From Planococcus sp. ISL-110 (lineage in GTDB: Bacteria > Bacillota > Bacilli > Bacillales_A > Planococcaceae): a DNA stretch of 64,000 nucleotides. The number at the start of each line of letters is the position of its first letter. The stretch's first letter is position 1. Made by a program: the position numbers and the translations under genes. Positions 43,218 through 52,366 of the stretch are shown here, in pieces. The stretch covers positions 124,001-188,000 of the forward strand of contig NZ_JAGGPX010000015.1 of the NCBI RefSeq assembly GCF_018613575.1, read 5' to 3'. The notes under the pieces are model-generated. The model made no database searches and was not told where the DNA came from. It worked only from the letters and a program-made list of their open reading frames with translations.

Positions 43218-43646
43218 CTAATCAATAAATATAGCGTCAATATGGAAATGAAAGAGCGGTTGTCGTCCGTGAACGGGCTTTGCTCACGGACAGAGGCAGT
43301 TTGCCGCGGCAAACTGTTTCCATTCTGTTCTTGTAGGTGGGAAATTAGGCTTGGCCGGTAAATGGGTGCGTTTGGACAGTATCCCGGTTGATTTGGACAG
43401 TATTTGGCGTGGAATGGACTGTATTTTGTTCAACTTGGACTGTATATCCATTTAACTGGAAACGAGCATGCCGAAAAAACCTAGAAAAGCTGGAATTGGA
43501 GCCGATTTCTCTCCTACTCAGCCTAAACCTGCCGATTACAGGAATACAATCTGAGTAAAAATGAAAAAAACCGCCCGAGTGGCGGTTTTTTAAATCATTT
43601 GGCGTGAACATTTTCGAAAGCATCAAATTTTGAACATCTTCTGAAG
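43218..43646. repeat. Intergenic block, copy A, with aldo/keto reductase tail remnant
   Basis: About 430 bases related along the length to 46183-46583. It holds two hairpins (GTCCGTGA/TCACGGAC and CAGTTTGCC/GGCAAACTG), four spaced TTGGACAGTAT-type units, and a terminator (AAACCGCCCGAGTGGCGGTTT at 43568). The minus strand from about 43645 to 43600 encodes FDAFENVHAK with a stop, the tail of an aldo/keto reductase whose intact copy ends with FEDVRAK at 46530. Confidence 0.75.
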
Positions 43647-43650
43647 TTTC

Positions 43651-44469
43651 TTATTTAACGCCAGAGCTTCTTAGAAAGCTTAATAGTTCATTGTTGAAAC
43701 GCTCGGGTTCATCTGCATGGATGCCGTGTCCACTGTTTTTAAAAGGAACAAGGACCGAATTGGGTATTTGTTTTTCCAGCTCTTCGCCCAATTCATAAGC
43801 GCAAATCCCATCTTTTTTTCCGTGGAAAATGGCTGTCGGGACTGTGATGCCCGCCAATTCGCCGCGCAGGTCTTCATCTCTCAAGGCAATTGCAGAGTTG
43901 ATGGTCGAATGGGCACCGGCTTCAAGGCCGAGCATCTGGAACCAATGCAGGAATTCCGGTGACTTTTTCTGCTCAAAGAACATGTCTGCGAATTGAGCAA
44001 GAAAAGCCGGGCGATCTTCTTTAAGCTGCTTGATGATGCCATCCACTTCTTCCGGCTTGAGGTTATGTTTGAAATCATCACGTTGCGTGAACAATGGTGC
44101 AGCAGCACCCATCAGCAGTAATTTGTCTACGCCTTGTTCGCCGAACTTCGACAAGTAGCGTATTGCGATCGGACCGCCCATGGAAAATCCGGCAAGGACG
44201 AAATTATCAAGTTTCAAATGATCAACGACGGCTTTGACATCGCTGGCTGCCGTATCGTAATCATAGCCTGACCATGGCTTATCCGATTTTCCATAGCCTC
44301 TGAGATCGATGCCGATAAACCGGAAATTTTGCTGCGCGAGGATACTGACCTGCGATTCAAACGATTTGCTGTTCAACGGCCAGCCATGAATAAATACTAC
44401 GGGCTGCCCCGAACCAATATCTTCTGCATAAACTTTCACGCCGTCTTCCACTTCAATGTAATGTCCCAA
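43651..44469 (-). CDS. Alpha/beta hydrolase (non-heme peroxidase/esterase-like)
   Basis: A 272-residue alpha/beta hydrolase with a TTG start at 44469 behind GGAGGAGGAG. The oxyanion region is VFIHGWPLNS, the nucleophile serine is in LAGFSMGGPIA near residue 98, and the histidine is in NSGHGIHADEP near residue 250; the acid is likely in FHGKKDGICAY. Members act as esterases and, with organic acids, as perhydrolases. Its stop codon lies at once before a duplicated block that carries a foreign gene tail. Confidence 0.88.
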   Translation of the reverse strand: MGHYIEVEDGVKVYAEDIGSGQPVVFIHGWPLNSKSFESQVSILAQQNFRFIGIDLRGYGKSDKPWSGYDYDTAASDVKAVVDHLKLDNFVLAGFSMGGPIAIRYLSKFGEQGVDKLLLMGAAAPLFTQRDDFKHNLKPEEVDGIIKQLKEDRPAFLAQFADMFFEQKKSPEFLHWFQMLGLEAGAHSTINSAIALRDEDLRGELAGITVPTAIFHGKKDGICAYELGEELEKQIPNSVLVPFKNSGHGIHADEPERFNNELLSFLRSSGVK

Positions 44470-44959
44470 AACTTCTCCTCCTCCAATTTAAAAACTGTAT
44501 TGGAGATAAGGTTCCCGTTACTGTTACTAAGTAAACTGTCATGAATCAAAGACTTGTTTTTATTTTCACTTACGGCTAAAAAGGAGCACCGCATCGCGAA
44601 GATGGAATGCTCCTTTTTACAGAAATAAAAAATTCGAATTACTGCATCAAATTCGGAGCCACAGGACCATGGACGGCTAATATTTATAGAAGGAAGATGT
44701 TCACAATCAACAGGAACAGTAATGGTTTTTCTGTCAGGGAAGTTATCCATACGGGGGCGGATGATCATCTCATCAACGATATGTCCTGCCGTTTTCAGCA
44801 CCGACATTTTGCCGGTTTTTCACTATATGGAGGAGAGGCGAGCCCGCCGGCGGGTATTTAATAGTTTCTGTTCTGAATAAATGGAATTTTCCGAAAGACT
44901 GATAATGTATTTTCAAGTAGAATAGGCGTTGTAGAGTATTCAAGAAAGGGAGAGAGTAT
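44470..44959. other. Intergenic stretch with an orphan hairpin terminator
   Basis: No gene supported. A terminator-like hairpin (AAAAAGGAGCA/TGCTCCTTTTT, 44578-44618) lies between two divergent genes and ends neither. Near 44720-44800 the plus strand has protein-like residues (VREVIHTGADDHLINDMSCR) without start, perhaps a gene remnant. Confidence 0.4.
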
Positions 44960-46027
44960 ATGTTCAAAGAGCGATTTTTTCAAGAACTAAAAGAGCTGGC
45001 GGCATTGCCCGGCAGTCCGGGAAGAGAACACCAGGTGGTCAAACGGCTGGCAGAATTGCTGGAACCGCTGGCAGCTGTGGAGATTGATCATATGGGCAAT
45101 ATTTATGCCGTTCTGGAAGGCAACAAACCTGGCCCGACGGTTTTGGTATCTGCGCATTCGGATGAAATAGGCTGCATGGTCAGCGCCATCGACAGCAAAG
45201 GGTTCCTGCGGATAGAGCGAACCGGCGGCATGATGGATGCATTGCTGGTCGGACGCAAAGTGGACGTGAATGGCCATTTTGGCGTCATCGGCGTGAAAGC
45301 TGGCCATCTTCAGACCGCCAGCGAAAAAACCACAGTTTTGCCGATTAGCGACATGTACGTCGATGTCGGGGCTCGCTCCATAAAAAAAGTCTTGAAAATG
45401 GGCATTCAAATCGGCGACTCGATCACCTATATCAGTGATTTGGACAGGTTTACCAATAGTGACTTGATTTGCGGCAAGGCGATCGATAACCGGAGCTGCT
45501 GTGTCATGCTTGTGGAATTATTCAAAGCCTTTCAGGATAAGGATTTCAGCGGAACCCTGGTCGGTGTGATTACCGTACAAGAAGAGGTGGGCCTTCGCGG
45601 TGCACAAATCGCTGGCTATAAGATTGATCCCGACTACGCCATCATCCTTGACACCATTGCGTGCACAGATACCCCGGACGGCAATGCGTATCCAATCTCC
45701 ATTGGCAGGGGGCCGGTGTTGCCCTTATTTTCCGGCGGAGGTGCACAAGGCAATTTGATGGCTCCGCAGATGAAAGACCTCATTATTAAATATGCGGAGA
45801 GATACGATGTACCGATCCAGTTGTCGGTCATGCCCAATGGGACGACAGACTTATCGGCGATCCATCTTGTGAAAGAAGGCATTTTAGGGGCGGCCATCAC
45901 ATTCCCGCGCCGCTATTCCCATTCACCGATTGAAATGGCGGATTTGAAGGATTTTGAAGCAGGCTTTAACTTGCTTAAAGAAATGCTGAGCGACAGTTCG
46001 GAGTGGGGCGATATGAAATTTGTCTGA
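44960..46027 (+). CDS. M42-family metallo-aminopeptidase
   Basis: A 355-residue M42 (glutamyl aminopeptidase/endoglucanase M) protein, started at ATG 44960 behind GAAAGGGAGAG. Metal ligands of the co-catalytic site appear in order: VSAHSDEIG (histidine and aspartate), GKAIDNRSCC (bridging aspartate), VQEEVGLRGA (glutamate pair), ILDTIAC (aspartate) and YSHSPIEM (histidine). Such enzymes form large tetrahedral complexes in the cytosol and trim peptides. A terminator follows, so it is monocistronic. Confidence 0.92.
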   Translation: MFKERFFQELKELAALPGSPGREHQVVKRLAELLEPLAAVEIDHMGNIYAVLEGNKPGPTVLVSAHSDEIGCMVSAIDSKGFLRIERTGGMMDALLVGRKVDVNGHFGVIGVKAGHLQTASEKTTVLPISDMYVDVGARSIKKVLKMGIQIGDSITYISDLDRFTNSDLICGKAIDNRSCCVMLVELFKAFQDKDFSGTLVGVITVQEEVGLRGAQIAGYKIDPDYAIILDTIACTDTPDGNAYPISIGRGPVLPLFSGGGAQGNLMAPQMKDLIIKYAERYDVPIQLSVMPNGTTDLSAIHLVKEGILGAAITFPRRYSHSPIEMADLKDFEAGFNLLKEMLSDSSEWGDMKFV

Positions 46028-46058
46028 ACCCGGCCCATGTTTTCATAAAGTATGAAAA

Positions 46059-46091
46059 ATACCGGAGCCAATGAAAATGGCTCCGGTTTTT
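46059..46091 (+). terminator. Intrinsic terminator of the M42 gene
   Basis: Stem ACCGGAGCCA/TGGCTCCGGT, loop ATGAAAA, then five T. Confidence 0.85.
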
Positions 46092-46182
46092 CTATGGTGT
46101 TATGGAGTGCTGGAAACATTTTGCGGTGCGCGGAGAAGTCTGGATGACTTTTCCTTGTACCGTGTGCAAGATGCCGGGGTAT

Positions 46183-46583
46183 CTAATCAATAAATGAAAG
46201 TACGATATGGAAATCCAAGAGTGATTGTCGTCCGTGAGCGGGTTTTGCTCACGGACAAAGGCAGTTTGCCCTGGCAAACTGTTTCCATTTTTTCTTGCGA
46301 ACTGAGTTTGGTTGGTAAGTAGGGTTGTTTGGACAGTATTCAGGTAGTTTTGGACAGTATTTGGCGCAGAACGGACTGTATTTTGCCCGTTTTGGAATGT
46401 ATATCCAAATAGCTGGAAATTAATACTCCGATTTTAAGGTGATTCCCCCAAAATCCGCATTGAACACTAAATTCCAGCAAAATAAACCCTTTATTCAAAT
46501 GAAAAAAACCGCCCGAGGGCGGTTTTTGGTTATTTAGCGCGAACGTCTTCAAAAGCGTCAAGCTTTTGGACATCTTCTGGAGA
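46183..46583. repeat. Intergenic block, copy B, downstream of the aldo/keto reductase
   Basis: Homologous to 43218-43646: the same opening CTAATCAATAAAT, the same two hairpins, the four TTGGACAGTAT-like units (near 46330, 46352, 46373 and 46396) and the terminator AAACCGCCCGAGGGCGGTTT near 46507. It runs into the intact gene end, so it is the probable source copy. Confidence 0.75.
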
Positions 46584-47348
46584 GATGGTGAAATCCAGTT
46601 GGCTGTTTTCGATAATGCGTTCTTTATTCGTTGATTTCGGGAGCGGCAATGTGCCGTGTTCCAGGCAATAACGGATGCACAATTGAGCAGGCGTTACATC
46701 ATATTTAGCAGCCATCGCTTTGATTTCAGGGCTGTTCAAGATTTGGCCGGTTGCCAGTGGTGAGTAAGCTTCCACGACAATGTCATGCTGTTTGCAAAAC
46801 TGCAGCAGGCTCGCCTGATCGCGGCCAATATAAAACGGGATCTGGTTGGCCATCGGTACGATGTCGCAGTTATCCAGAAGTGCCTGGATATCCTTTTCCG
46901 AGAAGTTGGAGACGCCGATTGCGCGGATCTTTCCTTCTTTATAAAGCTTTTCCATCGCTTTCCACGATTCAATATTGCCCTCGGTACAGTCCTTGCCTAT
47001 GTCGTCCCATGGCCACGGCGCATGAATCAAATAAAGATCCAGCACATCGACGCCAAGGTTCGAGATCGTTTCCTCAAAAGCTTCCAATGTCACATCATAG
47101 CCTTTGATTTGGGCCGGGAGCTTGCTGGTGATGAAAATGTTTTCCCTGGAAATATTGAAATCATGGATCGCTTTGCCGACGTTTTCCTCGTTCTGATAGG
47201 CCAAAGCCGTATCGATATGCGTATAGCCGCTTTCCAAAGCAGTCGTCACTGCCGCGTATGCTTCTTCGTTCGGAATCTGCCAAGTGCCAAATCCGATATG
47301 GGGAATTTGGACCCCATTGTGGAACGTGAAAAACTTGTCGTTTGCCAT
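46530..47348 (-). CDS. Aldo/keto reductase
   Basis: A 272-residue AKR, started at ATG 47348 behind GGGGAGGAA. The (alpha/beta)8 barrel motifs include IGFGTWQIP, GYTHIDTALAYQNEENVGKA with the catalytic aspartate and tyrosine, FITSKLP with the lysine, and DLYLIHAPWP with the histidine. The NADPH site ends in LPKSTNKERIIEN. It belongs to the group of 2,5-diketo-gluconate/methylglyoxal reductases. Its tail and terminator are part of the duplicated block. Confidence 0.92.
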   Translation of the reverse strand: MANDKFFTFHNGVQIPHIGFGTWQIPNEEAYAAVTTALESGYTHIDTALAYQNEENVGKAIHDFNISRENIFITSKLPAQIKGYDVTLEAFEETISNLGVDVLDLYLIHAPWPWDDIGKDCTEGNIESWKAMEKLYKEGKIRAIGVSNFSEKDIQALLDNCDIVPMANQIPFYIGRDQASLLQFCKQHDIVVEAYSPLATGQILNSPEIKAMAAKYDVTPAQLCIRYCLEHGTLPLPKSTNKERIIENSQLDFTISPEDVQKLDAFEDVRAK

Positions 47349-47515
47349 AGAAAAATTTCCTCCCCTTTGCTTATCGTTCTTTTTGATTGTACGACTTTTC
47401 TGGAGACAGGGTCCAGAATTTAGGATGCTCTAAGCCGCAAAAGATTCGAAATACGAAACTTTCCGCGGCTAGCGCCGTAAATATAAAACAGGTAAATAAA
47501 AGGAGGTGGCTGACT

Positions 47516-47782
47516 TTGTGGCCGACTATAGCAACTTTACTGGTGCTTCTTATTTTAGGGCTCTCCATCAATAAAATCATCGTAAAAACGAAAAAAACGC
47601 CTATCACGGATCCAAAAAGCCTGGTGACTTCGATCTGCTTTCTGCTGATCGGCGTGATCAATTTAGCGGGCTATTGGTTTGGTTTTCTTGGAATCGCCTC
47701 TATGGCGCTAACGGTAGCCTTGCTGATCACCGGCGCTTATTTTACCCGCTACCTGCCAGCAGATAACACAAGACAATCTTAG
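47516..47782 (+). CDS. Small three-helix membrane protein
   Basis: An 88-residue protein with a TTG start at 47516, eight bases behind a strong AAAGGAGGT. A longer frame exists upstream but lacks a site. Three hydrophobic helices can be seen (residues about 3-20, 38-55 and 58-78). It is 18 bases ahead of a second small membrane protein, so the two form a pair. No family recognised. Confidence 0.6.
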   Translation: MWPTIATLLVLLILGLSINKIIVKTKKTPITDPKSLVTSICFLLIGVINLAGYWFGFLGIASMALTVALLITGAYFTRYLPADNTRQS

Positions 47783-47800
47783 TGAATGGAGTGGAATTTT

Positions 47801-48106
47801 ATGCCCAGCTGTGAAAATTGCGGCCGAAAATGGCAGTGGAAGGCCATTGTCCTGAAAACCCTAAAACTCACGAACAAAGTAAACTGTCCGTACTGCGGAA
47901 AACCGCAATACATCATACCGAAGTCCAGAAAAAAAACAGCCGTCTTCAGCTTTCTGCCAGCATTTCTTATTATTTCTTCCGGGAGGATTTTTGATTTGGG
48001 TGTGCTGGGGGTTATTTTACTTGCCGCCATCTTGCTGATTGGGACTCTGAGCCTTTATCCATTCTTTATGAAGCTGTCCAGCGAAGATAAAACATTCCAG
48101 CCTTAA
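47801..48106 (+). CDS. CXXC-X20-CXXC-type small membrane protein
   Basis: A 101-residue protein starting at ATG 47801. The N-terminus is a probable zinc ribbon: CENC and CPYC separated by 21 residues, with WQWK between, which resembles the cxxc_20_cxxc family of Bacillota. The rest has two membrane helices. Function unknown. The upstream gene and this one are probably cotranscribed. Confidence 0.65.
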   Translation: MPSCENCGRKWQWKAIVLKTLKLTNKVNCPYCGKPQYIIPKSRKKTAVFSFLPAFLIISSGRIFDLGVLGVILLAAILLIGTLSLYPFFMKLSSEDKTFQP

Positions 48107-48257
48107 ACTAAATTTGCATTTATACAGAGAAGGGCAGGGAAAGGCCGCGGGGACCGTATTTCAAAAATATGGGAAAAAGTCCGTTTTGCCTATCCAATCG
48201 AAGGTAAGTTATAATTATCTAAATTAAATAATAATTAATTTAAACGAGGAGGCAATT

Positions 48258-49328
48258 ATGGAATATATTCATCTGGGAAATTCTGGCTTACGTGTTCCGA
48301 AGTACATACTCGGGACTGTCCCTTTCAGCGGAACAAACGGTTTTGAAGCAGCGGGCAATATCGACGAAAATCTGGCACGCCGGATGGTGGATCTGTCATT
48401 GGAGGCAGGCATCAATATGTTCGATACCGCCAATCTGTATTCGAAAGGGGATGCGGAACGGGTTTTGGGTGCGGCCATCAAAGGGCGGCGCGGCGAATTA
48501 TTGCTGACGTCGAAAACAGGCTTCCATATGGAAGATAACCCTAACGCTAGAGGAGCTTCACGAAGCAATATCCTGACATCCATCGACCAGTCGCTCCAGC
48601 GCCTCGGCACCGACTATCTCGACGTCTACTTTGTCCACTTGTGGGATGGGCAGACGCCGGTCGAGGAAACGGTGGAAACGATGACCAGCCTCGTGAAATC
48701 CGGCAAGATACGCCATTGGGGCGTGTCGAACTACAGCGGCTGGTCACTTGCCAGAACGTTTACGGTCGCGGAACAATCCGGCTCGATCCCGCCAATCACC
48801 CAGCAGATCTACTACACCCCAGAAGCGCGAGAAGCAGAATACGAATTGCTTCCCGCCGGCAGCGAGCTTGGCATCGGATCGATGATCTGGAGTCCGCTCG
48901 GCGAAGGGCTGCTGAACGGCAAAATCGGCCGCAACAAACAGGCACCACCGAACACACGCCAAGGCGCCGGATGGCCAGAGCCGTGGGTGCAGGACCAGGA
49001 GAGGCTGTATCAGGTCATTGACGCCTTGGAAAGGGTTGCCGGCAACCACGGCGCCTCTGTGCCGCAGATTGCGTATGCGTGGGTCCGTGACCGTCCGAAC
49101 GTCGGGCCGATCGTCATCGCGGCCCGCAACGAAGAGCAGCTGATAGAAAACATCGCCTCTTTCGAAATCAAACTGACGCAGGACGAGCATGACCAGATCG
49201 AATCCGCCGCCCGCCCAGTACCGATCTATCCAAACTGGCACCGCGCCATGAACTCGTTTGACATGAGCAGTTCGTCTGAGAAGACGTATTTGGAAGGGTA
49301 TAAAAAGTCGATGGGGATCGATGAATAA
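48258..49328 (+). CDS. Aldo/keto reductase (YghZ/Kv-beta-like group)
   Basis: A 356-residue AKR, started at ATG 48258 behind AACGAGGAGGC. Catalytic features: NMFDTANLYSKGDAERVLG (aspartate and tyrosine), LTSKTGF (lysine), YLDVYFVHLWD (histidine). The cofactor segment is VIAARNEEQLIEN. It is longer than the AKR at 46530 and belongs to another branch. An AT-rich dyad (AAATTAAATAATAATTAATTT) lies upstream at about 48219-48243. Confidence 0.9.
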   Translation: MEYIHLGNSGLRVPKYILGTVPFSGTNGFEAAGNIDENLARRMVDLSLEAGINMFDTANLYSKGDAERVLGAAIKGRRGELLLTSKTGFHMEDNPNARGASRSNILTSIDQSLQRLGTDYLDVYFVHLWDGQTPVEETVETMTSLVKSGKIRHWGVSNYSGWSLARTFTVAEQSGSIPPITQQIYYTPEAREAEYELLPAGSELGIGSMIWSPLGEGLLNGKIGRNKQAPPNTRQGAGWPEPWVQDQERLYQVIDALERVAGNHGASVPQIAYAWVRDRPNVGPIVIAARNEEQLIENIASFEIKLTQDEHDQIESAARPVPIYPNWHRAMNSFDMSSSSEKTYLEGYKKSMGIDE

Positions 49329-49404
49329 ACAGTGGACCATACAAGAAAACGTGCCGGTACAAAAGTTTTAAACAAGATTCGGACAAAACAATCACATAAA
49401 GCGA

Positions 49405-49470
49405 GGCACGTACATCTGCGAGGACGCGAATGTCTGCAACAGAAACGTGAACTCATTGGAGCGGTGCATA
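49405..49470 (+). pseudogene. Remnant of a FusB-like gene tail
   Basis: One frame reads GTYICEDANVCNRNVNSLER, closely matching the end of the intact FusB-like protein (GNYICQDSAACNDNVNTLNR at 37135-37200). No other part of the gene is present apart from perhaps KIRTKQSH just ahead. Confidence 0.65.
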
Positions 49471-49620
49471 TTCTCTAGTAGGACAAAACTTCTTATGGTT
49501 TTGAAGACGGGCAACAGAAAGGGTATCTTCTGCACCCAAAAAGCAGCTTGCTTTCCTGCCGGGATAGAAGCTGGAATCGCTGGCCTCAACCTATCGCAGA
49601 AAAATAGATAGCGAAGAGTA

Positions 49621-49932
49621 TGGTATACTTTAAAAAACTTTAAGAAAAATAATTGGCCAAGGGCAAAAACTGAAGAGCCCTTTTTTACTGATTTAAACAG
49701 CAAAGCTTGCAAACTTAAAAACGGCCTATAGTCGGAAAAGTTGATGCCCATACTGCAGCACTCAAATTCTTGAGGCTCGCGGAATGAGGATTAGGCAACT
49801 TAAGAATGCGACATGAGGCCGCGTTCTTAGGTCGCTTTTTTTTTTCGGCGTTTGTGCTTTTCTTAGCTTAAAGCTTTCGAATGGAGCTTGATTTCAGTCA
49901 TTATTCACTGGCCATAGAAAGGAGGTGTTTCA
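49621..49932 (+). promoter_or_regulatory. Promoter and structured leader of the osmoprotectant transporter operon
   Basis: An extended -10 element TGGTATACT is at 49621-49629. About 30 bases on lies a small terminator-like hairpin (AAGGGC/GCCCTT then T run, near 49659-49687). A second one follows: AAGAATGCG/CGCGTTCTT overlaps the alternative GCGAC/GTCGC that precedes ten T (49800-49846). The mutually exclusive pairing would suit an attenuator. No known riboswitch motif is recognised. Confidence 0.4.
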
Positions 49933-50586
49933 ATGGAAAATTGGGCCCGGTTTCTTGAGGTGAACGCATCTCGCATTTTAGAATTGACAATTGACCACGC
50001 CGTGCTAGTTTCATTGGCAATTATCGTTGCACTATTGATCGGCATTCCGCTCGGCATTTACTTGACCACGAACCAATACCTTGCAGATACAGTTCTTCAA
50101 ATCGCTTCCATTACATTGACGATTCCGAGCATTGCACTTTTTGGAGTGATGATTCCAATCTTTTCTCTTATCAACCAGGGAATTGGATTTGTGCCGGCGT
50201 TTGTTGCGTTGGTGCTGTATTCGCAGCTGCCGATTATCCGCAATACGTATACGGGCATAAAAAATGTCAATCCGGAAATGCGTGATGCAGCGATCGGCAT
50301 GGGCATGAAAACGCATCAACGTTTGTTGCGTGTCGAAATCCCGAATGCCTTGCCGGTCATTATGGCGGGTGTCCGTACCGCAGTTGTCATGAATATCGGA
50401 ATAGCGGTCATCGCTGCGTATATTGGTGCAGGTGGCCTTGGAGTCCTCATTACACAAGGCATCAGCAGAAACGACAATTACTTGATCATCAGCGGTTCCA
50501 TCGCTGTGGCAGTATTGGCGATCATTGCGGATTCGATTCTTTTATTGATTCAAAAGCGTTTTACGAAAAAAGTGTTAGCGAATTAA
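49933..50586 (+). CDS. Osmoprotectant ABC transporter permease (OpuCB-like)
   Basis: A 217-residue inner membrane permease with about five helices, started at ATG 49933 behind AAAGGAGGTG. The EAA loop, which contacts the ATPase, is visible as MRDAAIGMGMKTHQRLLRVE, and the preceding QLPIIRNTYTGI is typical of OpuC/ProW permeases. With the three genes downstream it forms a glycine betaine/carnitine/choline importer. Order is permease, ATPase, permease, binding protein. Confidence 0.9.
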   Translation: MENWARFLEVNASRILELTIDHAVLVSLAIIVALLIGIPLGIYLTTNQYLADTVLQIASITLTIPSIALFGVMIPIFSLINQGIGFVPAFVALVLYSQLPIIRNTYTGIKNVNPEMRDAAIGMGMKTHQRLLRVEIPNALPVIMAGVRTAVVMNIGIAVIAAYIGAGGLGVLITQGISRNDNYLIISGSIAVAVLAIIADSILLLIQKRFTKKVLAN

Positions 50587-50604
50587 TTGCAGAGAGGTGA
50601 GTCT

Positions 50605-51597
50605 ATGATTTCATTTAAAAATGTAACAAAAAAGTACGGAGAAGAAATAACAGCGATCGACGATGTTGATTTCACTGTAGAAGAAGGGAAAATTGTCGTA
50701 TTGCTTGGCCCTTCAGGCTGCGGAAAAACAACGCTGTTGCGAATGGTCAACCGGCTGGAGTCTATTTCAGAAGGCGAAATCATTATTAACGGTGAAAACT
50801 CCAAAGACTTGGATCCTATTGAGTTGAGAAGAAAGATCGGCTATGTCATTCAAAGCAACGGGCTGTTCCCGAACATGACGATCGAAGAAAACGTCATGCT
50901 GGTACCGGACCTTTTGGGTTGGAGCAAAAAAGACAAGCGCGAACGCTTCAAGTATTTGATGAAGCTCAGCGGTTTGGATGCAGAAGATTACGGAAAGCGC
51001 TTTCCGCATGAATTGTCGGGCGGCCAACAGCAGCGTATCGGCGTAGTGCGTGCACTTGCGGCCGATCCGCCGGTTATGCTAATGGATGAACCGTTCGGTG
51101 CGCTTGACCCGATCATCCGTGAAAAGATCCAGGATGAGTTTTTGCAGATTCAGCGCGAAGTGAAGAAAACAATCCTCTTTGTCAGCCACGATATTGATGA
51201 AGCAATCAAAATGGCGGATAAAATCGTACTTTTGCGTGATGGAAAAGTCATGCAATTTGATACGCCTTCAGAAATGCTGGCGCATCCGAAAAACGAGTTT
51301 GTTTCTCAGTTTTTCGGCAAAGACCGAGCCATTAAAAGCTTGAGCTTGCACACCGTTGAAAACTTACGGGAAATCATCGGGCTGGGTCCGGTTGATGAAA
51401 CCATCCAAGATACGAAAACCATCAATGTTCATCAGGATTTGCGCAATACATTGTCCATGCTGATGAATCAGGAAGCTGATCAAGTGATTGTAAAAGACGA
51501 TCACGGTGAAAACATCGGAACGATTACAATCGATCTTGTCCAAAAGTACCTGCATTTCGAAATAAAAGGGAAGATATCCGCCTCCCAGGAAGGGTGA
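50605..51597 (+). CDS. Osmoprotectant ABC transporter ATPase (OpuCA-like)
   Basis: A 330-residue ATPase, started at ATG 50605 behind AGAGAGGTGA. Walker A is LGPSGCGKTT, the signature LSGGQQQRIGV, Walker B VMLMDEPFGALD, and the switch histidine FVSHD. The C-terminal 80 residues (NVHQDLRNTLSMLM, ADQVIVKDDHGENIGTIT) look like one CBS repeat; OpuCA-type proteins have two and use them to sense ionic strength. Starts 18 bases after the first permease. Confidence 0.92.
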   Translation: MISFKNVTKKYGEEITAIDDVDFTVEEGKIVVLLGPSGCGKTTLLRMVNRLESISEGEIIINGENSKDLDPIELRRKIGYVIQSNGLFPNMTIEENVMLVPDLLGWSKKDKRERFKYLMKLSGLDAEDYGKRFPHELSGGQQQRIGVVRALAADPPVMLMDEPFGALDPIIREKIQDEFLQIQREVKKTILFVSHDIDEAIKMADKIVLLRDGKVMQFDTPSEMLAHPKNEFVSQFFGKDRAIKSLSLHTVENLREIIGLGPVDETIQDTKTINVHQDLRNTLSMLMNQEADQVIVKDDHGENIGTITIDLVQKYLHFEIKGKISASQEG

Positions 51598-51601
51598 TCC
51601 T

Positions 51602-52339
51602 GTGAATCGTAAAAAGTTGATAGGCAATGTTGTAAGATACTCGCTTTACGCACTGGTCGCCGCATTTTTTATCTGGGCGATCGCCAATAATTATTTTGAC
51701 TACATGTTCACGCAATCAGAAACATTTTTGGTGTTGTTAAGACAGCATGTTGTACTTGTGCTGGTTTCTTCGCTGCTCGCTATTTTAATCGCGGTGCCGG
51801 CCGGAATCCTCATTACCCGGCCGAAATTTAAAAGAGCGGAATGGATTGTTTCCAATATCGCGAACTTGGGGCAAACCATCCCGAGTCTTGCAGTTCTCGC
51901 ATTAATGATCAGTATTTTAGGTATTGGTTTTCAAACCGCTGTTTTTGCTTTATTCATTTATTCGATTCTGCCAATCTTCAGAAACACGGTGGCCGGCATT
52001 GAATCCATCGACAAGAACATGATCGATGCAGCAAAAGGGATGGGCATGAAGCCACACCAGATTTTATTTCGCATCGAACTTCCCAATTCCGCTTACTCGA
52101 TTCTTGCGGGCATCCGGACGGCTGTCGTATTGAATATTGGGACAGCAGCTCTTGCCTATGTGGTCGGGGCAGGTGGGCTTGGTGTTTGGATATTCACCGG
52201 GATCAACTTGTTTGATAACGGCTTCCTGATTTCCGGGGCCATACCTGTAACGTTATTGGCGATTCTGGCTGATTATATCCTGCGTAAAGTGGAATATGCC
52301 GTTGTGCCAAAAGGATCAAGGCGTATTGAGAAAGCTTAA
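51602..52339 (+). CDS. Osmoprotectant ABC transporter permease (OpuCD-like)
   Basis: A 245-residue permease with a GTG start at 51602 behind AGGGTGATCC, five bases after the ATPase gene. Six helices; EAA loop MIDAAKGMGMKPHQILFRIE. It is paralogous to the permease at 49933 and forms the heterodimeric channel with it. Operon position makes cotranscription nearly certain. Confidence 0.9.
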   Translation: MNRKKLIGNVVRYSLYALVAAFFIWAIANNYFDYMFTQSETFLVLLRQHVVLVLVSSLLAILIAVPAGILITRPKFKRAEWIVSNIANLGQTIPSLAVLALMISILGIGFQTAVFALFIYSILPIFRNTVAGIESIDKNMIDAAKGMGMKPHQILFRIELPNSAYSILAGIRTAVVLNIGTAALAYVVGAGGLGVWIFTGINLFDNGFLISGAIPVTLLAILADYILRKVEYAVVPKGSRRIEKA

Positions 52340-52366
52340 CGAAGAGAATAGGAGGTATCAGAATTT

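Noticed and set aside
44436-44861. Overlapping plus and minus frames of 80-120 codons
   Set aside because: No ribosome sites, the frames cross a terminator-like hairpin, and residue composition is not protein-like apart from one short stretch.
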